From Synchiropus splendidus (Eukaryota > Chordata > Actinopteri > Syngnathiformes > Callionymidae), in assembly GCF_027744825.2 (NCBI RefSeq), contig NC_071349.1, positions 4,464,001 through 4,528,000 on the forward strand: a stretch of 64,000 nt of DNA, in the 5' to 3' direction. The first letter of the stretch is position 1; each line of letters opens with the position of its first letter. The notes beneath the pieces were generated by a model that saw nothing but the letters and a program-made list of their open reading frames with translations, did not search any database and was not told the DNA's origin. The translations under genes and the position numbers were made by a program. Of the stretch, positions 1 to 12,478 are shown piece by piece.

Positions 1-567
1 ACTTTAACCCATTCTGTTTTCCTTCCACGTCCTTTCCTATCCTTTTATTTAGTTAGTCCTTGTCGTTTGCGTTTCCTCTATCCCATCCAACTTTACAGGC
101 AAACGCAGCTCCCATGGATATATTCCCTCCGACGCCAGCTACGTTTGCCAGATGTAGCTCCTACTTCCACTCAAGTAAATCCCCTCCAAGACTTCCATGC
201 TCTCGCTCTCATCACTGACATTTTCTAAATTCCTTCTGGGCACAAATTCCAATTCTGCCGCAGCTTTTGTTTCCTCGTTCTTCCTCGTTCCATTTACGTT
301 AACCTCCCAACTTCCATTCATTCCATGTGTGAGCCGTTTACTTGGTCTCACTTTTTAGTTGTATATCCGTCTAGTTTACCCCTCATGTGCGTGTGTATGA
401 ATAGCCAACACTACCGAGAGCTTTCAGTTTATCGCCACCTCATTGAGCTTAACTGCGGGTGTGTTTCCTGAGCTCCCAGTTCTCAGGGTTTAATCCACCT
501 TGTTTACCAGATTCTTCCATGTGTGTTCATCCTGGTCTGCATTTTAGCAGTAGTCTGGTAGCGCGAC
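1..567 (+). mobile_element. Degenerate LTR (partial, runs off the left edge)
   Basis: The block is T/C-rich and shares ordered phrases with the LTR at 9358: both carry an aacgcagct/aacacagct-like phrase, then 'gacgccagct', 'tttgccagatg' and later a 'gccacctc...gagcttaact' phrase. It ends in 'gcgcgaca', like the '...tgaca' ends of the other LTRs here. No coding sequence follows, so it is probably a solo LTR of the same broad gypsy-type family. The start is outside the window and no target duplication can be tested. The similarity is patchy, so the family call is moderate. Confidence 0.45.
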
Positions 568-1831
568 AGAAACTATCTGAGGTCTTGACCTCATTATACA
601 CAAAAGTTCTCCATCTGGGCTCCGTCCTCATATCACTGACTCTCAGCCATTGACACCAGTGTCGGTTGCTGACTCCCTCATAACCATGGCAACGATCACA
701 AAACACGGACCCATGTGGCTCCATCCAGCACTGGAGAAGATGGTACTTTCCAGTCTCCTCTGTCTGACCTTGGATCTGCCAACAAGTTACAATGTCTGCA
801 TCCCTCTTGTTCAGGGAAAACTCTTACATTACACGTACATATGGGTTCCAACAATTTATTTATTGGACAAATTACAAACACGCAACTTTACCCGTTGTAG
901 GAAGAATAAAGAATAAAGGCCATTAGTCAGTAAACAGTGAAGCTTGTCTGCATCTACAAACACAGCAACTGTATCAGCATCCACTACATTAATACTCTCA
1001 ACACTCAAACACTCATCACGATGGAAACTCATTTGGAATGGAACAAACTCACAAAATTATTTGTTTGATAAATAAGAGATAAACAAGATCGCAGAACATG
1101 ACGTGACAGAGCAGTAGCTCCACCTGGGCGGACACCACCTCGGTTCGCCCTTCAACCACTGTTCACTAAAACGAGATGACAGTGTTTGATGAGTGTCCGC
1201 TGAGTGGAGCAGATCCGAACCGTCAATCCTCAGCTTACTGAATGTTCTGCCCTACTGACCTCCTCGCACCAGAGCTGAAGCTAATGCCACTCGCCCTGCT
1301 GCTGCTGCCATTAGCTCTGCTGCTGCTGCCATTAGCCCTGCTGCTGCGTTAAAGAAACACTGTTAGGAGTGCCGGAACAAATACGTAGAACACAATATTA
1401 AAGAATAAATATATAATAAAAAGCATTGCTACAGAGCCGGCAAATGATCTGTCATTTAAGTCATTTCCACCGCCATGTGGTTCTACCACACAGTTGGGGT
1501 CAGGCAATGACGTGTTCTAATAGTCATCAGGAAAATCCTCAAGTAGATTATTAAGTGGACAGGGTACAGTAAAGCTAACTGTGGCGTGATGGTGCTGCCA
1601 TCCGTTGATCTATTAGCCACACATAAGGGCATGGACAACAACATGACAGCCTATTTTGATAAGATGGAAGGAACACATACAAACTCAAAACAACTCCTCG
1701 AAAAAAAAAAAAAAAAGAAAAAAGAAAAATCAGAATGGGATACAAAATTGTGCTCAGAGTTTCAGAATTAATACTGTCAATACCTCCAGCTTCAACACGA
1801 CAATGAATGTGTATATATATATATGACTTAC
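568..1831. other. Intergenic or 3' region of the HMG-box gene
   Basis: No gene is securely seen. The stretch should hold the missing last exon(s) of the minus-strand HMG-box gene. One minus-strand candidate follows a 'gactattag' acceptor near 1535 and stays open for about 55 codons, but it does not resemble an HMG-box tail. A minus-strand AATAAA signal lies near 852. A poly-A run sits near 1700-1725. Confidence 0.4.
1283..1350. repeat. Short tandem repeat built on CTG triplets
   Basis: A unit of about 27 bases, 'gccattagccctgctgctg' with small variations, is repeated about 2.5 times. Nothing indicates coding. Confidence 0.6.
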
Positions 1832-4800
1832 ACAAATGTTACTGTTGCTGCTGTCAGAATAGTAGAGACGTCTCTCAAAGTAAGCTTGCTCATAATACAA
1901 GGCTTGCTCTTCAGAAGTCATCTTATTCCACTGTTGGCACAAAAAGCAGTTTATTCTCATACATTCTCATTCATCCATATGTGCCATGAGCCTCCTTGAG
2001 CAATTATTATCCTTACCTTTTCTCCCAAGGCCATATTCACAACTGCACTGTTACTGATTCCAAGTTCTTTCCTGACTTCCTCCCTGTTTTCTCTCATAAA
2101 TAGTAGAAAGGCATTCAATGGCTTTTTTGTTCTTTTTCTGCTGTGGAAAAAGGAGGACAATTTACATAAAGTTGGGTTTACTGTGGGCACATTTTCCCTT
2201 ATTCCAAAAACCTACAGAGTTTAAGTTAAAGTACTCCAAATTGTCCACAGGGTCCAGTCTTCCCCGGCTCCAATAAGGGAATAAGCATTAGAAGAATGAA
2301 AACGAGTACACACTGTGTGTGTATTACTGTATATTGATGTGTGGTGGAGCAGGCAGGTGTGCTTTTATCTAATGTGAGCTATGGGCAGTCACAGATTGTG
2401 GTTTACATGGTTGAATACTAAATACCTTTGCCTGCAGTTGTCAATGGACACATTTCAAGCACCAGTATGACCCCAGCATAGCGCAGAAACAATGATCAAT
2501 CATGATCAAAGGATGTCAACTATTCAACCCTTTTTGGGCCACAGCACACTTGACCCTGAGGCGCACCATCATTGAAAGTTCCATTTTTTTCCATTTTGTT
2601 AATAATTGCAGCTTATGACACTCGGCTATTTTGACATGCTATTTGCAGAAACAAATTGCTGAAAATGCAGTGGTACAAAAATGTCTCCTGAAAGGGGTGG
2701 ACAATATGCCAAAATATACCATGAATTATTTATTTTAAATAATCTCTTTTGCATGATTTTATTATAGTTTGGGGAATTTCCAGACAAATCTTTGACAGTC
2801 TTTACTTCATAACAACCACACTTGGAGTGTGTGTGTGGGAAGAGGAGCACGCAGTGCAGAGCAGCTGTGACTGATGGATGAGTCAACGCATCAGCATTGA
2901 TTTCCTCACATGGGTAGATCATAGGTCAACATCTTCTAATTGTTCATGATGTAATGTCATCATATCACCCAACTTCATCTCCAGACAAATGAGGTGAAAC
3001 TGTATCAATTGTCACGGCACACCTGACCCGCTGACGTAACCATTACAGTGCACCACATTACACCCAGCTGGGAGTTTAAGTGTGACGTCCTACTGACAAA
3101 AGTATTCAGCATAATAAATAATATCTGTGCTTATGATTATGATTTTCATTCTATTCATTTATTTGCATGGCCCTCATAAACCTCCGTACACAAGCTACTT
3201 GCTTTTGTTGTTGCTTTTTTTCACATACTAGTTGGAATGCAGCTTACAAGTACTTTACAAAACGCTATTTTTACCCGAGATGCCGACCCATGCAGCTGCC
3301 ACCTGGTCTCACAAGCTCTCACCGACCGAGATTGTGGCATCTCTGAGTAGACCATTTTAAAACTGTTCAACAAGTTCAACAACACCCCCGAAGCTTGAGA
3401 CAGCCTTGCTTGCAGGTTAACAGTTGTTCAACTCCGTTGTTTTAAATGTGCTATATCAATAAAATGTGTCCCTCACAAAATTACCATTAGCTGCAGCTAC
3501 ACCCCCAAGACATTTCTGCAAAAAAAAAAAAAATACAAGTACCCACACTCTTTAATAGTGGACACACCTTACACATCAATCTGGTTGAGAATGCATGTGA
3601 TGGCTAATGTATCGGAATATATTGTCGGCGATATTCAGAGCTATTCAGAGTATGAAGTTACTGCCCCAAAACTAAACTACAAGAACACACTTATTCCACT
3701 ATCCACTACAGAAATCCACTTTAACCACATTTGTTTGGTCATTGTAGGGCGGCATCCTAAAAGTCCCAGTGGTCACCAGTTTATTTTAGTAATAATGGAC
3801 GATGCTACTCTGAGGCCATCTCATTTAGGAAAGCTTATGAAAAAATTATAATTTATTGTTAATCAACTATTTGTATTCTGTACCAGAGTGGGTTTACCAG
3901 TGGATATTTTTTACTGATCAGGGAACCCCCTTCATGTCAAAGGTTACCGGAGGATGTTCTTAAATGTCAAGCAGACAACATCCAAGGATCCACTACACGA
4001 ATTTCAGCCTCTTCATATCAGACCAATGAAATTAGAGGTATTCTGTTGATTTTAACATCTTGGGACCCCCCGTGTACAAAAAGTATGTATGCAGATTACA
4101 TTCATTGCCATGGTACTATGTTTTTTATAACAATCGACTAGCCATAATTTAGGGACACTGCCCGCTCCATCTTGTAGTGATACAACATTAGAGCCATTTC
4201 AGTGAGGTCAAACAAAAAAAAAAATTGAACCTAAGGAACCCAAGCACGTACAAAGACAAAAGACCCGTTTGACAACAACTCCTGCATAAAAAACAGAATA
4301 GGATAGAACATTCTGTTCAAGATATGAGAATGAATCTAATCAACAAAGTCTCCAGCTTCATATAACATGGATATATGACATTAGTTACAATAGTTATTAT
4401 TGATAACAGCATTGTGAATAATAACTATCTTCAAACAAGTCTGTTTATCTTTGCAAAACCAACTTTCCTTGAGTAATTCCTGTCTCTAAGTGCAACAAGC
4501 AAAACTCAAGCAAAGCGCGGGTCTTCAGAGGCTAGAAAGGCTTGAAAGTCAAAAGGAATCATACCTCTGCACAGATGTTTCACGTCTTTCTCTGTCACTG
4601 TGACAATTAAAATATTCACATAAAGATTAGAGAAAATATTCACTCACAGAAAACAAACTGACTGACTTACAGGATGGCAAAACGGTCCTGAAGCATTTGA
4701 ACCGGTGTCCCACTCTGTGTCTTGTTGCCCTAGAGAAATAAAGTCAATGTTTCACACTTCGACGTGAGCAGAAATTATTATTATTATTACTACTACTACT

Positions 4801-6333
4801 ACTACTAGTACTACTACTACTACTACCAGTATTATCTGTTGGGCTAACAGTGGCTTCACCAATTTCAAGAAAGTCGAAGAAAAGAAAAATGTATCAACAA
4901 CAAGACTGTGTTCAAATATGTATCTGTGTCGCTGGACTTTTCACTTATGAAACTCATTCAAATTATCAATTATTGTCACCTCTAACATCATCAAGAAGAA
5001 ATAATGAAATAAAAATCATATTAACAGCAATAAAGTCAAAGAGGTTTTCAGACCACAATAGTGAAATATAATATAATATAATATAATATAATATAATATA
5101 ATATAATATAATATAATATAATATAATATAATATAATAATGAATAAAAATCCTGTCGTAACATGGCTCAGACATTGAACAAGTATACAGTGTCCGAATAA
5201 ATATTTAACTGCCTTAATCTGAAATAAATAAACAAACGTAATACTTTGCTGACTAGGGCAAAACACCCTCAACATTTTGGTAGTATTTGTTCATGAACAC
5301 ATAAATCGATGCATGTGTTTGTGGTAATTAAAAAGTACAAGCCTGCACCCACTTGCTGACTCATCGAATGTTTTGGCTCAATCACTGCAGCATTACAGAT
5401 CATGGATGAAGTTCCTGCATGCAAATCAGTTGCTGGGCCTGGCTCCCCAGTCCTGTTGCTCACTCGTGTCCTCACCCGGCACTCCTCACCCTGGTTTAGA
5501 GGGGAATGAGATTGAATGCTGAAGTTTGCCTGGGAAGGAGGCCTTGATGGTGGTAGCGGGCCAAAACTTGGCTCAGATGAACTGTAGATAATCCGTGAAA
5601 AGTTGTACCTGACCTGGAGTGGCTGGGCCATTCCAGTACCAGGTTGAAGTCCAACACTGTGACTTGTCTGTGCTACTAAGTGATGACTCAATCCGTGACT
5701 ATGCACCGCCATGTTGTGGCATGCATGTGGTGCCATGCTTTGACTTGACTGGTACGCCATGGTGGGACATGATTGCAATGGCATGTTGCGATTTGACGGT
5801 TGAGTTTCCTTTTTACTTGAATGTGAATCCAGACTGTGGACTGAATGTGGTGCCATGTTGTTCCTAGAATGCAGCACTAAGCTATGTCTAGAAAGACTAC
5901 CCATGTATGGTTGTGAAAGGTGGGTCATTTCACATCTTGAGCGCTGCGTCATATTGTGACTTGTGTGCACCATCATACAGGGTCTAGAATATCCCAAGTT
6001 ATGTCTCAAATTGGGTGTCGTGTCTCGAATGCAATGACAGGATTGTGTGGCTATAAATGGATTTGGCAGTGGTCCTTGGTAATTCATCTGGGTCCCGTTG
6101 TTTTGCAATGTGACTGAATCTGTAGGTTGATCAAGGTCATTGGCGCATCCACAGTAGCATCTGATGTGGCTTACGAGGGGGCAAATGGGATTGGTATCTT
6201 GAGTGGGTTGAGGACAGACAGGATGAGGAGCTGGAGATTCATTTCTTGCAATGAAGGACAAAATTTTTTCCCAATTGATGCCATCTTCAGAGCAATCACA
6301 GCAGTGTGTCATGACTTTGTTTCTTGATGTTTC
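1832..6333 (-). CDS. TCF/LEF-like HMG-box transcription factor, partial gene model
   Basis: Five minus-strand exons join in phase: 6333-5353, 4729-4671, 4597-4565, 2140-2017, 1930-1832. All have AG acceptors and GT donors. The last two exons encode one HMG box: it starts with KKPLNAFLLFMRENREEV and continues through a conserved W to EEQALYYEQAYFERR. The KKPLNAF start and the YYE-x-A-x-x-ER helix are TCF/LEF-type rather than SOX-type. Such proteins bind DNA in the minor groove, and TCF/LEF members act in Wnt/beta-catenin output. The 327-residue first resolved exon is rich in His, Ser, Met and Asn, with loosely repeated 'NMAPHS/MAPHACHNM' phrases. I see no beta-catenin-binding motif in it, so Wnt signalling is not shown. 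The exon is open upstream of an acceptor, so earlier exons may be missing; an internal Met (VMTHCCDC) could also be the start. The box is quite diverged, suggesting a fast-evolving paralogue. Confidence 0.65.
3700..4045 (+). pseudogene. Ty3/gypsy integrase fragment
   Basis: Broken frames preserve integrase-core phrases: 'GRHPKSPSGHQFILVIMDDA' near 3750-3810 (the first catalytic-Asp strand region) and 'TDQGTPFMSKVT' near 3915-3945 (second Asp). Frameshifts and stops separate them. It is an old scrap inside an intron of the HMG-box gene with no LTRs nearby. Confidence 0.65.
4772..4827. repeat. Compound trinucleotide microsatellite (ATT)n(ACT)n
   Basis: About five ATT units run into about a dozen ACT units with one interruption. 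It lies in an intron of the HMG-box gene. Confidence 0.9.
5066..5140. repeat. (ATAAT)n pentanucleotide microsatellite
   Basis: About 15 nearly perfect copies of a 5-base unit. Apparent Tyr/Ile-rich minus-strand ORFs here are only translations of this repeat. It lies in an intron of the HMG-box gene. Confidence 0.95.
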
Positions 6334-7774
6334 CTGAAACACATTAAACAAAAATACGCTTTAGCATCGATTAAAGCAATGACACAGAAAAACTATAGTG
6401 AAAGATAACTAAATATGGTGTGACGTAATCCTTGTTCAGCATGAGCAGGAACTTCATGCTGCCTTTCTTCAGGCTGTTCAGGTTCTATTTGGAACATCAG
6501 GGTTGAGTGCGGTATTGTTGCATCTCACACTAATTCTTCAACAATTGACTAAAATAACTAACTTTGAATAACAGTGTCAATAACGTTACAAATGAGAATC
6601 CATAATATGGCAAAATATGTATTCTTCTAGTTTGCAATTGTCAAGTAATTGATGGACTATCATTTGCTAGTTTTAGTGAAGCTAGCCAAAGCCAAAACAT
6701 TTGTGATGAAGCCCTACATCCTGTGTGTGGGTGCACTTGTGCATGAATGTGTTCTGGTAGGGCCATAAAAAGAATGACAAACTGGAACAGCTTATTTGGG
6801 CTTGTCACGGCATGTAAATGTGTTCAATGATGCTCTGACTGGTAACGCTGCAAGACAGCTTGCCGCATTTCTCCACTCAGAGAGCAGAAACATTTCAGCA
6901 GTGTAAACTACCTCGATAACTCTGACTGGTGACTTGACAGTGATATGTGGCCACCTTGCGAAGTTAGTGTATGACTTTTGCATCAAACAACACGTTCATT
7001 TCAGCAAGAAGGAGGCACATCAAAAGTTGGTTATACACAGATAGGTGTGCATGAATTGGCTTTTAACATGTTATAGCCCTCACCTAGAAATACTGCTAGT
7101 CCCCTACTTAAGTTTTCACCACTTCATATCAACTTCATATGATTCAAAACATTTCTAATTTCTTGACGCTAGAATTATTGCATGATAGAGATTCGTGGGA
7201 ATTTAATCATATTAGTGGCCCTTATAATGTGTTTTCAGACAATCCCACATTGTCTTTGTTACATCATCACTTCTGCCTCTCTATTACAGATTAATTCTAC
7301 TTTAATGATGCCATTTTAGTTGATGTTCCCTGCATGCAGTGCTGTCATATAACACTTTGTGACTGTACTTGAAAACATTTTCACATAATTGTACTTTACC
7401 CACATAAAATAGTGTTATTTGTTACGACAGAATAAAAATTGAGGTGGTGACATAACAACATTCAAATTGAGCTCCAGGCTACACTGCTGGGTGGTTGCTG
7501 ATGACAATGGTGACATTTCCTCGGCAGCTGCCAGTTACCATCTAACAAGTGAATTGCTGCACTTGCGAGATCTATCAAGAGCCATGGAAATACTGCCTAG
7601 CAAAGACTGCCCTTTGTATTTTATTTGAGGCCAGGGTAGTTGCAGGCACCACCACAGATGGGCAAAATCTTCTGTGATCACCATGAAATCGTATATCGAT
7701 AACACACTTGTCTTGATCAGCCCTGGACTATGGATCTTTGGATCTTGTATATTCAAACTGAGATGAGATGCTCA
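6334..7774. other. Upstream region of the HMG-box gene, no confirmed gene
   Basis: This should contain the 5' exon(s) and promoter of the HMG-box gene. A minus-strand ORF at 7535-7756 (73 codons) has no recognised similarity and no clear splice link to 6333. No LTR or transposon end is obvious. Confidence 0.4.
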
Positions 7775-8388
7775 TGTCATGATTCGCTTTTAATTTGCTC
7801 TACTTCCTTTTCTCACCCCCTTCTCATTCCCTGGTTTGTTGGAACTTCACCTTGGATTTGGCACACAGCTGAAACTGATCCACACGTCATCGTCCCACCC
7901 CTTCTTAAACACCTTGGTTCCAGCAGTGAATGCCAGATCGAATCAACTCGTATCTAGGTAATTGGCTTCCGCGTATACTTCTCTTGTCCGCTCGCTTCGT
8001 GTTTTCTGATCTCTTGGTTCATTCTACCTGGTGCCTGAGTTAGTGTTGTCCTATTCCTTGTTTGCTTCCGATCTCCACGTGTTTCTTGTTTGCTCTGATT
8101 GTAGTTTATTGTCTCGTGTGCTCGTTTGGACAACCACATTTGAGATTGTTTTATCCCTGATCATCGTGTCTTGTACTTTCCTCATTCATGATCTCCCAGT
8201 TTGGTGACGCTTTTGGTTGGACTTATTTCCGTTTGTGTTCATCTCGCGGTTCGGTGACGCCTTCGGTTTGCATTTTTTGATCTCTTGTTTTGATTATTGT
8301 GAACTCTTTGTTAAGATTAAATATCCCTTTTTGCTACTCTGAGTCTTATTCATTAAGGCATTTGGCTCCCGCTCCGTGAATCCTAACA
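7775..8388 (+). mobile_element. Solo LTR (gypsy type) with 5-bp target duplication
   Basis: The LTR starts 'TGTCATGATTC' and ends '...CCTAACA'. Flanks are GCTCA (7770-7774) and GCTGA (8389-8393), a 5-bp target duplication with one mismatch. Inside are the phrases 'gcacacagctg' and 'tgccagatcg' shared with the next LTR and with 41600-41990, and repeated 'tcggtgacgcc' phrases. No internal coding region is attached, as expected after LTR-LTR recombination. Confidence 0.8.
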
Positions 8389-8667
8389 GCTGAATTAGAC
8401 TTGTCTGCAGAGAAACAACAAAAGGTCTTGTTTTTATCAACATTTGCTATTAACATTTTACTTTCAAAGTCTCCTTTTTTTAACTGTTTCCGTTAGGGAT
8501 GGTTTATAACTCTTCATTTCCATTTCTCTGAGGGCATTGATCATTTCCACTGTTAAAAGTGTTTTTATATTCATTGTTGTACTTTTCACATATTCACTGC
8601 TGTTAACATGTGTTCATGTGACTCTTAGCTGTTGTCCTAGCAGTGTCTTCTGGTGATTGACTGGTAT

Positions 8668-9279
8668 TGTCATGACTCTGCTCTTATTTTGTCACGTGAG
8701 TCCTGTTTTTGTTTTCTCCCTCTGTTTCTTCCTGTTTGTGTGGCACACGGCTGGAGCCAATAAACCACTGATCACCCATGTATTAGAGCACCTGGACTCC
8801 AGCACCATGTGCCAGATCGACTCGTTTCCGGTGATTGACTTCTCTAGTTTCTGTGACGCTCTCCTTTGTTCCTTGTGGTAACTCCTCGTTCTCTTGGCTG
8901 TCCTTGCTCGTTCTGTGCGCTAGCTAGCTTATTTTGGATTACTCTGTGTGAAACCCTGGTGTCTGAGTTAGTGTTTAGTTTCTTCCCATTTGCGTGTGCT
9001 TCCTGGTTTCTGTGATTGACTCTGGGTTCATTGTGATTCAAGTTCGTTTTCTCCCGGTTCGGTGATGTTTTCCGTTGTACTCTTATTCGTGTTTATGGAC
9101 TTCTGCTAGTTTGGTGACTCTGGACATTTAGACTTTGCTTTGTTTCTCCCGGTTCGGTGACGATTCTGTTTTGTTTTTGTTGTTTTGTTAATTATTAAAA
9201 TATTTCTGACTCGCTCCTGCCTCACTGTGACTTTCACCACTGCGTTTGAGTCCCGCTCCCACGTCCTTGACCCGTGACA
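8668..9279 (+). mobile_element. Solo LTR (gypsy type) with perfect 5-bp target duplication
   Basis: The LTR runs from 'TGTCATGAC' to 'CCCGTGACA', near-inverted termini, and is flanked by GGTAT on both sides (8663-8667 and 9280-9284). Length is 612 bp. It is related to but distinct from the LTR at 7775. No internal region remains. Confidence 0.88.
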
Positions 9280-9957
9280 GGTATAAGTGTTTGGGCTAAC
9301 TTCACGGGAAAAGAGTTTGAGAAGCATGCGGGTGGGGAGTGAGGGGGGATTTGCCTCTGTCATGTCTGTACTTTATCTGTCCGTTCATTTTTGTATTTCC
9401 GCCGTGTCTCAGTTGTTCCTGTTCCTCCTTTGTTTCCAGCTTCACAGGCAACACAGCTGGTGTTCATTCCCTCATCAAGCCTTTCAAGGCTATGAACCCG
9501 TCAACGCCAGCTCCTTTTGCCAGATGGTTCCTTCTTGCTCCGTTACAGTAACTCTCAAGTGCTCGATTTCCTCCCTGACCTTTTTCTAGATTTTCCCTGT
9601 GCGCTCAAATCCCTATTCAGCCGCCTCCTTTACGTCCTCGTTCCTCCTCACTCAGCCCGCGTCTGAGCAGTTTTAGTTTCACTTTTCATTTCTCTCTCCG
9701 ACGTAGTTTATTCCTCGTGTATGTTCCTCCACCACCGAGCGCTTTCTGTTCATTGCCACCTCGTGAGCTTAACTCTGTTCTCCCAGTTTTAAGGTACGTA
9801 CACACCGAACGCGACTTTTCAGTCGCTGTAGCGCCAGTCGTCAGCAGCAGGTGGCTTGCTCCCGTCGTCATTAGTCGCCACCTGTCCGGATCGAAAGTAG
9901 GTCAGTCGCCGGGGGGTGTGGTCTCAAGTTGTGTGCGTGTGAATTGTGGATTTAAAG

Positions 9958-10950
9958 ATGGCGGAGCTTGGTCACATACAAGCAGTTGCGGCGCTTTATC
10001 TTTTGGGGGAAAAAAGGAAAAAACGACGCCTGTGGGTACATGATGTCCTCCGAAATCGCTCGCAATTCGGCGAGTTTCATCACCTCCTCCAGGAGCTTCG
10101 GCTGGATGACGAGCGGTTCCAGCGGTACTTTGGCCCGGATCGGTGCTCGGATTTCCCATCAGGACACCAACTACCGGCGCTCAATCCCCGCGGCTGAACG
10201 GCTGTCCATTTGCCTTCAGTAAGGTAGTCAATGTGTAATGTTATTATGCGCAGAAGTCAATCTGAACAGTTTTATTTATATATATATATATGAACGTGGT
10301 TACAGTAGCAATGACTGTATGCATGACGTCATTTGGAAGAGACTGTAAACCTCTATAATATATTCTGACAAGTGGATGTTTAAAATAAAAACTTTTTGAT
10401 TATTGTCAGTGGGCGCCACTCAGTGGCGAAAACCTAATTCAACAGTTATAAAGTCAATGTTTTGTGTGAAGGTACTGTTTTAAGATTAATATTTATTTTC
10501 TGTTCTCATGCTTACATATTCATGTAGATGAATATATAAACAGTATTTGTGTTTATGTATTCACAAGTATTTATTCAATTTTGCAGGTATCTTGCAACTG
10601 GAGATTCCTTCAGGACCATCGCCAACAGCTTCCGTGTTGGTGTTTCAACTGTCCAAGGAATTGTCCCAGAAGTTGCAGCTGCCATTTGGGATTGCCTTGT
10701 GGGTGAGTTCATGGCTGTGCCCTCCACAGCCGAGTGGCAGTCCATCGCTCATCGTTCTTCACAATTACCTACGGCTGTCAACAGGGGATGCATCAGCAAG
10801 ACAGAGCGTGCCATTTCATGCAGGCGAGCCACTTCCAGGTCTGGGTCGTGTTGCAGCGAACAACCAGAGCAGGGAAGCTCTCCGGGTGAGGGAAACCTTT
10901 GTGCAGTACTTCTCTGCAGAGGGGGCAGTTCCATGGCAGCCAACCACCTA
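9958..10950 (+). pseudogene. Harbinger transposase (HARBI1-like), core deleted
   Basis: The N-terminal exon from ATG 9958 reads through the family phrases RRLWVHDVL and LLQELRLDDERFQRYF. A frameshift near 10130 moves it into the frame reading 'ISHQDTNYRRSIPAAERLSI'. An intron (about 10220-10587, ending 'tttgcag') precedes the helix-turn-helix-like part 'YLATGDSFRTIANSFRVGVS'. After 'AEWQSIAH' the reading jumps to the C-terminal phrase 'GLGRVAANNQSREALRVRET' and ends '...GAVPWQPTT'. The DDE nuclease core between these is missing, with a further frame change. In family terms this is a dead transposase with both ends kept. Confidence 0.85.
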
Positions 10951-11355
10951 GAGCACATTCAGTGCACCACAACGGCTCTTTTAAGAGCCACACACCAATT
11001 TCAAAAGAGCATAAGTTCCTTGCATATTATTTATCATGTCTGCAATAAAATAAAACTGTGTCCATTTTGTTTAACTTGAATTGTTGAGTTTTGCACTGTG
11101 TTTTTCAGTTTCTTAACTTGAAACTAAGCATTTCTACAAAAAGACCAAGGTTCCCATTCAAAACATTTATTAACAAAAAGACACATTCCTGTACATACAC
11201 AACTCATATAGGCTCTTTATGAAAGGAGCTTGCCTGGAGGAACGAGGGACTTGAGAGAGAAGAGGAAGGACAGGGAGCCTGGTTCCTATGATCCAGAAAT
11301 TGGAAATGAAAAATACATAAATAAAAGAAATTAAACAAGAACATAATTGAATGAC

Positions 11356-12478
11356 CTAATTAGCTTCCCTAGTGCGTTCATAAACTAAATTGTGAATGTC
11401 CAAAAGTAAAGCCTCTTTTTTTTCTAATGACAATCTCTGGATCATAGGAACCAGGCTCAGCAAAAATGACTCCTCTGCTGAGGGAGGTGGAGCAGGGGGT
11501 TTGGACAAAGAGGCAAGGAGAACTGTCGCAACTCTCTGTCCTCTTCTTCCACGAATGAGGTGGACGACCTCTTCCTTTTTTGTTCTGTAAATAAGGAATA
11601 TATTGATTTCAATTATATGAGTCAATGATTACTAATAACAATAATCTGTATATCATAAATCACAGATAAATGACAAGTAAAATGATGTTGCTATGACAAT
11701 TTATGTTATGGAGTTGAAACATTTTAATAGCAGTACAATCACTTAATATTGAATGCATAAAAATTATTTTTATTCATACTTGGGGGACCAGCAGAGGATG
11801 TGGATGGGTCAGCGGCAGGTGAAGGTGGAGGAACTGACGCAGCAGCAGCAGCAGCAGCAGCAGCAGATGAGGAAGCAGGAGGTTTCACCTCTGGACCTTC
11901 ATCAAAGGTTTCTTCAAATTCCTCCTCTTCCTCATCAACATGATGGCATGTTTCTGTAAAATGAGAACATAGTGTGATTATATTTCCTATTCAGAAAGCT
12001 CATTACACTTTAATATAGCGAGTATTTAGATTCTCAACAACAACTATTACCTGCTGCTGCTGCTGCTGCAGTCATGTTCCCCGACGTCTCCCTCGGGGTG
12101 ACGAAGGGGTCCAGGAAGGAGAGGACGGCGAACCTCCTCCACTTTCCCTGGCGAGATGCCGCTGACCCACTCTTTTTCTCCATGGCCTTCCTCTTCTCTC
12201 TCATGTACATATCCCTGAGTCCCTTCCATTTTTTTGGCAGATTTCCACTGAAGGAAAAGTAAATATTTATGTTTAATATCCCGACGATACAGCCACTATA
12301 GCGCGTGCGCTACGTATATTAAGCAAAATTATAAATGTCACAACTCACCGGGGACGTCAATGGTTTTGCTGACTTCCCTCCAGGCAAGCTCCTTTCTGTT
12401 TCTATCCCGGTAAAATGGGCATTGCGGGTCGTAAATGACCGGGCATGCAGCCACCGCAGCAATCAGCGTGTCCTCCAT
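11356..12478 (-). pseudogene. Harbinger accessory MADF/Myb-like DNA-binding protein, probably frameshifted
   Basis: The start ATG is at 12478. Exon 1 (12478-12349) encodes MEDTLIAAVAACPVIYDP, the start of a MADF domain. Exon 2 (12247-12051) continues with NLPKKWKGLRDMYMREKRKA and RRFAVLSFLDPF. Exon 3 (11953-11780) is acidic and then Ala-rich. Exon 4 (about 11582-11356) ends EKKEALLLDIHNLVYERTRE. A one-base loss near the start of exon 2 breaks the frame. Two alanine tracts are encoded by (GCA/GCT)n runs at about 12051-12072 and 11837-11868. In active Harbingers this protein helps transposase nuclear import and binding to element ends. Confidence 0.75.
11837..11868. repeat. (CAG)n trinucleotide run
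   Basis: About nine CAG/GCA units. On the minus strand they encode a polyalanine tract of the Harbinger MADF protein. A matching CTG/TGC run lies at 12051-12072. Confidence 0.85.

Noticed and set aside
4966..5275. Tyr/Ile-rich minus-strand ORFs and a CRISPR-like regular repeat
   Set aside because: They are translations of an (ATAAT)n microsatellite; there are no spacers.
9902..10159. Minus-strand ORF opposite the Harbinger N-terminal exon
   Set aside because: The + strand carries the clear HARBI1-like phrases.
11753..11959. + strand ORF with a polyglutamine tract
   Set aside because: The CAG run is the reverse of the alanine tract in the Harbinger MADF protein on the minus strand.
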